Source: Winogradskyella sp.
Lineage (GTDB): Bacteria > Bacteroidota > Bacteroidia > Flavobacteriales > Flavobacteriaceae
Reading direction: 5' to 3'
Assembly: GCF_028282165.1 (NCBI RefSeq)
Contig: NZ_JANQIM010000027.1
Location: 95,756-159,755 of the forward strand
DNA: 64,000 nt
The notes below the pieces were generated by a model, which was not told the origin of the DNA, ran no database searches, and was given only the letters and a program-made list of their open reading frames with translations. The position numbers and the translations under genes were made by a program. This document shows, piece by piece, positions 60,456 through 64,000 of this stretch (positions are counted from its first letter, which is position 1; every line of letters starts with the position of its first letter).

Positions 60456-62081
60456 ATGACTTGGACCGAGTGGTTTATTTTTTTACTCATCATACAGATT
60501 ATTCATGGCTTAGGCACATGGAAACTTTACGTTAAAGCTGGTAGGCAAGCTTGGGAAGCCTTTGTTCCTGTTTACAATGCCGTTGTACTCATGAAAATCA
60601 TTACTCGTCCATGGTGGTGGGTCATTTTAATGTTTTTACCAATTGTTAACCTCATTATGATTCCTGCGGTATGGGTTGAGACTGCAAGGGTATTTGGCAA
60701 AGACACCAAATTAGATGCATTAATCTGTATCATTACTTTAGGGTTTTATCTATACTATTTGAATTACATGGCCGATGTTAAATATGTTGAGAATAGAAAG
60801 CTAAAACCAAAAACTTCAGCAGGTGAATGGATCACTTCCATTTTGTTTGCTATTGTGGCAGCAACCATTGTACATACGTATTTCTTTCAACCATTTGTTA
60901 TTCCGTCGTCATCGTTAGAAAAATCTTTATTAGTGGGTGATTTCCTAATTGTAAGTAAAATTCATTACGGTGCAAGAACACCCATGACTACAGTTGGCGC
61001 ACCAATGGTACATGACACTATTCCTGTGTTAAAGACAAAATCTTATTTGTACAATGATCACTTCGAAAAAAGGAATACATCCTTAATAAATAAACTACAG
61101 CTCCCCTACTTTAGACTTCCTGGGTTTGAAAAAGTAGAGCGTAATGATATCGTAGTTTTCAATCAACCTGCAGATACGTTGTTGGATATGAACAATTTTA
61201 ATCCAGACCGTAATTACTACAAACCCATTGACAAAAAAACCAATTTGGTAAAACGTTGTGTTGGCTTACCAGGAGATAATCTAGAAGTTAGAAACGGTTA
61301 CGTCTTTATTAATGGTGTGCAAAACGAGTTACCAGACAGGGCAAGACTTCAGTTTTCTCATGATATCGTTTTTAAAAACCTTCCTTTAGGCTCTAATCGA
61401 GATTTTGCAAGAGTTCAAGCGATTTTGAAAAAGTATGATATCACTGATGGTATTGGTTTTAATGAAAATACACAAAGCTATACGGTACAGGCAACGCCAC
61501 AAGCTGCTAAGAAAGCTGAAATACATCCAAATATTCAATCCATAACATTTTCTTCAGATGACAAAGGCATTAGAGACGACCGTGTCTTTCCCCATGACGC
61601 AAATTACAACTGGAACTACAATTACTTTGGTCCTATTTGGATTCCAAAAGCTGGTGAGACAATAGAATTAACCACAGAAAATTTACCGCTATATAAACGT
61701 GCTATTGGTGAATACGAGGGTAATACCGTTGTTACCAGAGGCAACCAAATCTTTATCAATGATGAGCCAGCAAACTCATATACGTTTAAACAAGATTACT
61801 ATTGGATGATGGGTGACAACCGCCATAATTCCATTGACGCCAGAGCTTGGGGATTTGTCCCTTATGATCATATTTTCGGGAAACCTGTTTTTATTTGGAT
61901 GAGTATAGATGGCATTAATGATGGTATTAAGAACTGGAGCTTTAGATGGGATCGGATTTTTACCACTGTGAGCGGTACTGGAGAGCGCAGATCTTATTTT
62001 ATTCCATTTTGGGTAGTAGTCATTGGTATTTACGCTTTTACGAAATGGAGAAAGAAAAAGAAAGCTAAGCCATCTTCTTAA
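60456..62081 (+). CDS. lepB: Signal peptidase I, long Bacteroidota form
   Basis: 541 residues. Residues 1-110 are a DUF5684-like membrane region (about four helices; YNAVVLMKIITRPWWWVILMFLPIVNLIMIPAV). The protease starts at about 120 with a further helix, and the catalytic Ser153 is in VIPSSSLEKSLLVGD, where most homologues have SME. The general base Lys (about 264) is in LVKRCVGLPGDNLEV, and DNRHNSIDARAWGFVPYDHIFGK is present. A long insertion (about 290-415) separates the conserved boxes, and a second TM anchor is near the end (FIPFWVVVIGIYAF). It cleaves signal peptides at the membrane. The 158-nt gap after dapB holds its promoter. Confidence 0.94.
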   Translation: MTWTEWFIFLLIIQIIHGLGTWKLYVKAGRQAWEAFVPVYNAVVLMKIITRPWWWVILMFLPIVNLIMIPAVWVETARVFGKDTKLDALICIITLGFYLYYLNYMADVKYVENRKLKPKTSAGEWITSILFAIVAATIVHTYFFQPFVIPSSSLEKSLLVGDFLIVSKIHYGARTPMTTVGAPMVHDTIPVLKTKSYLYNDHFEKRNTSLINKLQLPYFRLPGFEKVERNDIVVFNQPADTLLDMNNFNPDRNYYKPIDKKTNLVKRCVGLPGDNLEVRNGYVFINGVQNELPDRARLQFSHDIVFKNLPLGSNRDFARVQAILKKYDITDGIGFNENTQSYTVQATPQAAKKAEIHPNIQSITFSSDDKGIRDDRVFPHDANYNWNYNYFGPIWIPKAGETIELTTENLPLYKRAIGEYEGNTVVTRGNQIFINDEPANSYTFKQDYYWMMGDNRHNSIDARAWGFVPYDHIFGKPVFIWMSIDGINDGIKNWSFRWDRIFTTVSGTGERRSYFIPFWVVVIGIYAFTKWRKKKKAKPSS

Positions 62082-62099
62082 AGCCTTAGATTAAAAGGT

Positions 62100-62711
62100 A
62101 TGGATTGCCTTATACTTCCTACGTATTTCCCAAACATAGCGCATTTTGTCGCTATGGTTAATACAGATTTGGTCTATTTTGAAGTTTGTGACAATTACCA
62201 AAAGCAATCCTTGAGAAATCGTACAGAAATCTATGGCGCAAATGGCAAAATGGCTCTAACCGTTCCTGTGAGCTACAGCCAAAAAAACAGACAACTGTAT
62301 AAAGACGTAAAGATTGCCAATGACGATAATTGGCAATTGCAACACCTTAAATCGTTACAATCTGCCTATAGCATGTCTCCTTTTTTTGAATATTATATCG
62401 ATGATTTAATGCCTTTATTCGAAAGGCAATTTACATATATTCTAGATCTTAATTTGAAGTGCTTTGAGATATTGATTGAACACATGCAAATTGATATGTC
62501 GACCTCTAAGACTGAGGTTTTTGAGAAGATACCCAATAACAAGATAGATCATAGATTCATCGCAAATCGAAATTATGAAATCACCTCTTTTGATTATTAC
62601 ACTCAAGTATTTACCGAAAAACATGGTTTTATTTCTAACTTAAGCATTTTGGATTTACTATTTAATGAAGGCCCAAATACAGAATTATACCTGAAACAAC
62701 AAAAATTATAA
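62100..62711 (+). CDS. WbqC-family protein
   Basis: 203 residues opening MDCLILPTYFPNIAHFVAMVNTD, then YQKQSLRNRTEIYGANGKMALTVPVSY, the WbqC signature, and a long helical end. The family is linked to polysaccharide or lipopolysaccharide biosynthesis in some bacteria and is conserved near lepB and parB in flavobacteria. It is cytosolic. It starts 18 nt after lepB and ends 2 nt before the DUF6122 gene. Confidence 0.88.
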   Translation: MDCLILPTYFPNIAHFVAMVNTDLVYFEVCDNYQKQSLRNRTEIYGANGKMALTVPVSYSQKNRQLYKDVKIANDDNWQLQHLKSLQSAYSMSPFFEYYIDDLMPLFERQFTYILDLNLKCFEILIEHMQIDMSTSKTEVFEKIPNNKIDHRFIANRNYEITSFDYYTQVFTEKHGFISNLSILDLLFNEGPNTELYLKQQKL

Positions 62712-62713
62712 AC

Positions 62714-63022
62714 ATGCTCAGGTTTTATATTCATTATGGTTTACATTTCGTTTTACCATTAGCAATAGCACTTTTTGTCTTTAGAAAGAATTGGTTGAAA
62801 GCTTATCTGGTAATGCTCTCTGCTTTTATCATCGATTTAGATCATTTATTGGCCGACCCTATTTTTGATCCCAATCGTTGCAGTATTAATTTTCACCCGC
62901 TCCACTCCTATTATGCCATTGCTGTTTACCTAGTGCTTATAATACCAAGGTCAACACGGATTTTTGCCATTGGCTTATTGGCGCATATTATTGCAGATGG
63001 TGCAGATTGTTTGTTAATTTAG
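62714..63022 (+). CDS. DUF6122 small membrane protein
   Basis: 102 residues with three membrane helices: YGLHFVLPLAIALFVF, YLVMLSAFIIDLDHLL and YYAIAVYLVLIIP. There are conserved-looking His/Asp residues (IDLDHLLADPIF, FHPLHSYY). Metal-dependent hydrolase-like membrane proteins show similar DH motifs, but no activity can be assigned. It directly follows the WbqC gene (2 nt) and its end overlaps the convergent endonuclease-like gene by 9 nt. Confidence 0.8.
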   Translation: MLRFYIHYGLHFVLPLAIALFVFRKNWLKAYLVMLSAFIIDLDHLLADPIFDPNRCSINFHPLHSYYAIAVYLVLIIPRSTRIFAIGLLAHIIADGADCLLI

Positions 63023-64000
63023 TTTCAAGGTAGCTTTTATAGGATAATGGTCCGAAAGCTTCACATCTGAATATGTTTTAAAGCCATTGACCTCAAAGTC
63101 TTTATCGGCGAGTATAAAATCGATTCGTAACGGAAAAAACTTAAAATCAAAGGTCTTACCAAAGCCATGACCAGCTTCTTCAAACGTATCCCGTAGATCT
63201 TCGCCTAAAATTTCTTTATAAATATATGAATAGGCCGTATTGTTAAAATCTCCGGTAACGATAGTTTTATAAGGACTTTGGGATTTATGCTTCATGAAAA
63301 GTTCTACTTGGGATTGCTGTGCTTTAAATGTTCTTCCTACTTGTTTAAAGAGTTGACTGGATGTTTCTTTCTTTAGGTTTTCAACATCAGGATTGATTTT
63401 TGAAGATTCCAGATGCAAGGTATATACTCTTATCGTATCTTTTTGCTTTACAATATCAACAAAAATGGCATTGTTATAGGTGTTTGGAAATTCTAAAGAT
63501 CCAGAATTAACAATAGGAAATTTAGAAAATATAGCTTGACCTCCTTTCACATTTGGATCTTCGGATAAGGCGTTGAAGTTGAAATAACCCTGCAAATCAA
63601 TTGGATTCCCTTGTCTATATTCTTGTAGACATATAATATCAGGCTGTTCAGTTCCTATAAATTGAACTATTTTCTCTTTCACATTCTTGATGGGTAACCA
63701 TTCAAAACGATTAAAGAGCCGTACATTAAACGACATTATAGACACATTATCAGGATCTTCAATCATAGTAGAAGAAGAGAACTTATAGAGCGACCCTACA
63801 TAATTCCAGCCAAAGAGCAGAACGATTAATGACAATAATAGCTGCCTTTTTGCCCGAAAAACCCAATACACAAAGAATAGAACATTTAGAATGATTAATA
63901 AAGGTACACCTAAACTCAAAACAGATAACGTTGCAAAACTTTTGGGCGGCGCATAAGGCAAGAGGTAAGAAATCAATAGCAAGAATGCCGCCAATGAATT
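63014..64000 (-). CDS. Membrane-anchored endonuclease/exonuclease/phosphatase-family protein (partial)
   Basis: At least 326 residues. The frame stays open to the right edge (codons before Leu-Ala-Ala-Phe read Asn-Ser), so the start lies outside and the true N-terminus is missing. Two membrane helices (LAAFLLLISYLLPY, LSLGVPLLIILNVLFFVYWVF) precede an EEP catalytic domain: SFNVRLFNRFEW, PDIICLQEY, VTGDFNNTAYS and LSDHYPIKATL. The Glu, Asp, Asn and His motifs for metal-dependent phosphodiester cleavage are present. The substrate (nucleic acid, lipid or nucleotide) is unknown. It is convergent with DUF6122. Confidence 0.88.
   Translation of the reverse strand, partial: NSLAAFLLLISYLLPYAPPKSFATLSVLSLGVPLLIILNVLFFVYWVFRAKRQLLLSLIVLLFGWNYVGSLYKFSSSTMIEDPDNVSIMSFNVRLFNRFEWLPIKNVKEKIVQFIGTEQPDIICLQEYRQGNPIDLQGYFNFNALSEDPNVKGGQAIFSKFPIVNSGSLEFPNTYNNAIFVDIVKQKDTIRVYTLHLESSKINPDVENLKKETSSQLFKQVGRTFKAQQSQVELFMKHKSQSPYKTIVTGDFNNTAYSYIYKEILGEDLRDTFEEAGHGFGKTFDFKFFPLRIDFILADKDFEVNGFKTYSDVKLSDHYPIKATLKLN

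Overview
The window is AT-rich chromosomal DNA of a Bacteroidota bacterium, most likely a marine member of Flavobacteriaceae. The signs are one protein with a type IX secretion (Por) C-terminal sorting domain, many lipoproteins, two sulfatases beside glycoside hydrolases, a long signal peptidase I of Bacteroidota type, TAnnTTTG-like promoters, weak ribosome binding sites, and the block parA-parB-DUF5683-dapB-lepB-WbqC. I cannot name the genus. There is no prophage, insertion sequence, CRISPR array or rRNA. One tRNA gene (tRNA-Pro, TGG) is present. The first and last genes are cut by the window edges.

Layout. 1-5.2 kb: end of an acidic protein gene, oxyR, then a copper-type operon on the minus strand (small Cys-motif protein, MbnP-like lipoprotein, di-haem MbnH/cytochrome c peroxidase, Cys-tagged outer-membrane barrel). 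5.4-13.8 kb: housekeeping and envelope genes (TIGR00266, DUF4442, DUF4870, PadR, PspC, NTF2-like, two GIN-domain proteins, thioredoxin reductase, a lipoprotein). 13.9-19.5 kb: a 1579-residue secreted phosphatase-like protein and a membrane protein whose gene overlaps it. 19.8-31.6 kb: a complete NiFe-hydrogenase island. It has a nickel transporter, hypF-hypD-hypE on the minus strand, and hypA, hoxF, a hoxU-hoxY fusion, hoxH, a maturation protease, hypB and hypC on the plus strand. 31.6-46.2 kb: a carbohydrate cluster (two sulfatases, GH92, two GH13, a GH127-like enzyme, a TIM-barrel isomerase, a phytanoyl-CoA-dioxygenase-like enzyme) with LytTR and AraC regulators but no SusC/SusD pair. 46.2-50.1 kb: a ferric-reductase-like NAD(P)H oxidoreductase with membrane proteins and an AraC regulator. 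50.2-64 kb: tRNA-Pro, PQQ-type sugar dehydrogenase plus cytochrome c, udk, divIC/ftsB, methylmalonyl-CoA mutase, parAB, dapB, lepB and others.

How the genes work together. The hydrogenase island looks self-sufficient: nickel uptake, all six Hyp maturation factors, the C-terminal protease and an NAD-linked (group 3d-like) enzyme. The most unusual point is that the diaphorase subunit HoxU and the hydrogenase small subunit HoxY are one polypeptide, so the enzyme would have only three chains (HoxF, HoxUY, HoxH). Three copies of a 14-bp CRP/FNR-like palindrome, ATGA(C/T)-N4-(G/A)TCAT, lie only in the two promoter regions of this island that I examined, which suggests one shared regulator encoded elsewhere. 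Other items worth a second look are a cloverleaf-like palindromic repeat at 35503-35593, repeat-like insertions inside the methylmalonyl-CoA mutase small-subunit gene, a sulfatase lacking the Arg of the CxPSR motif, twin leader hairpins in the envelope cluster, and a probable CTG start codon in the copper operon.
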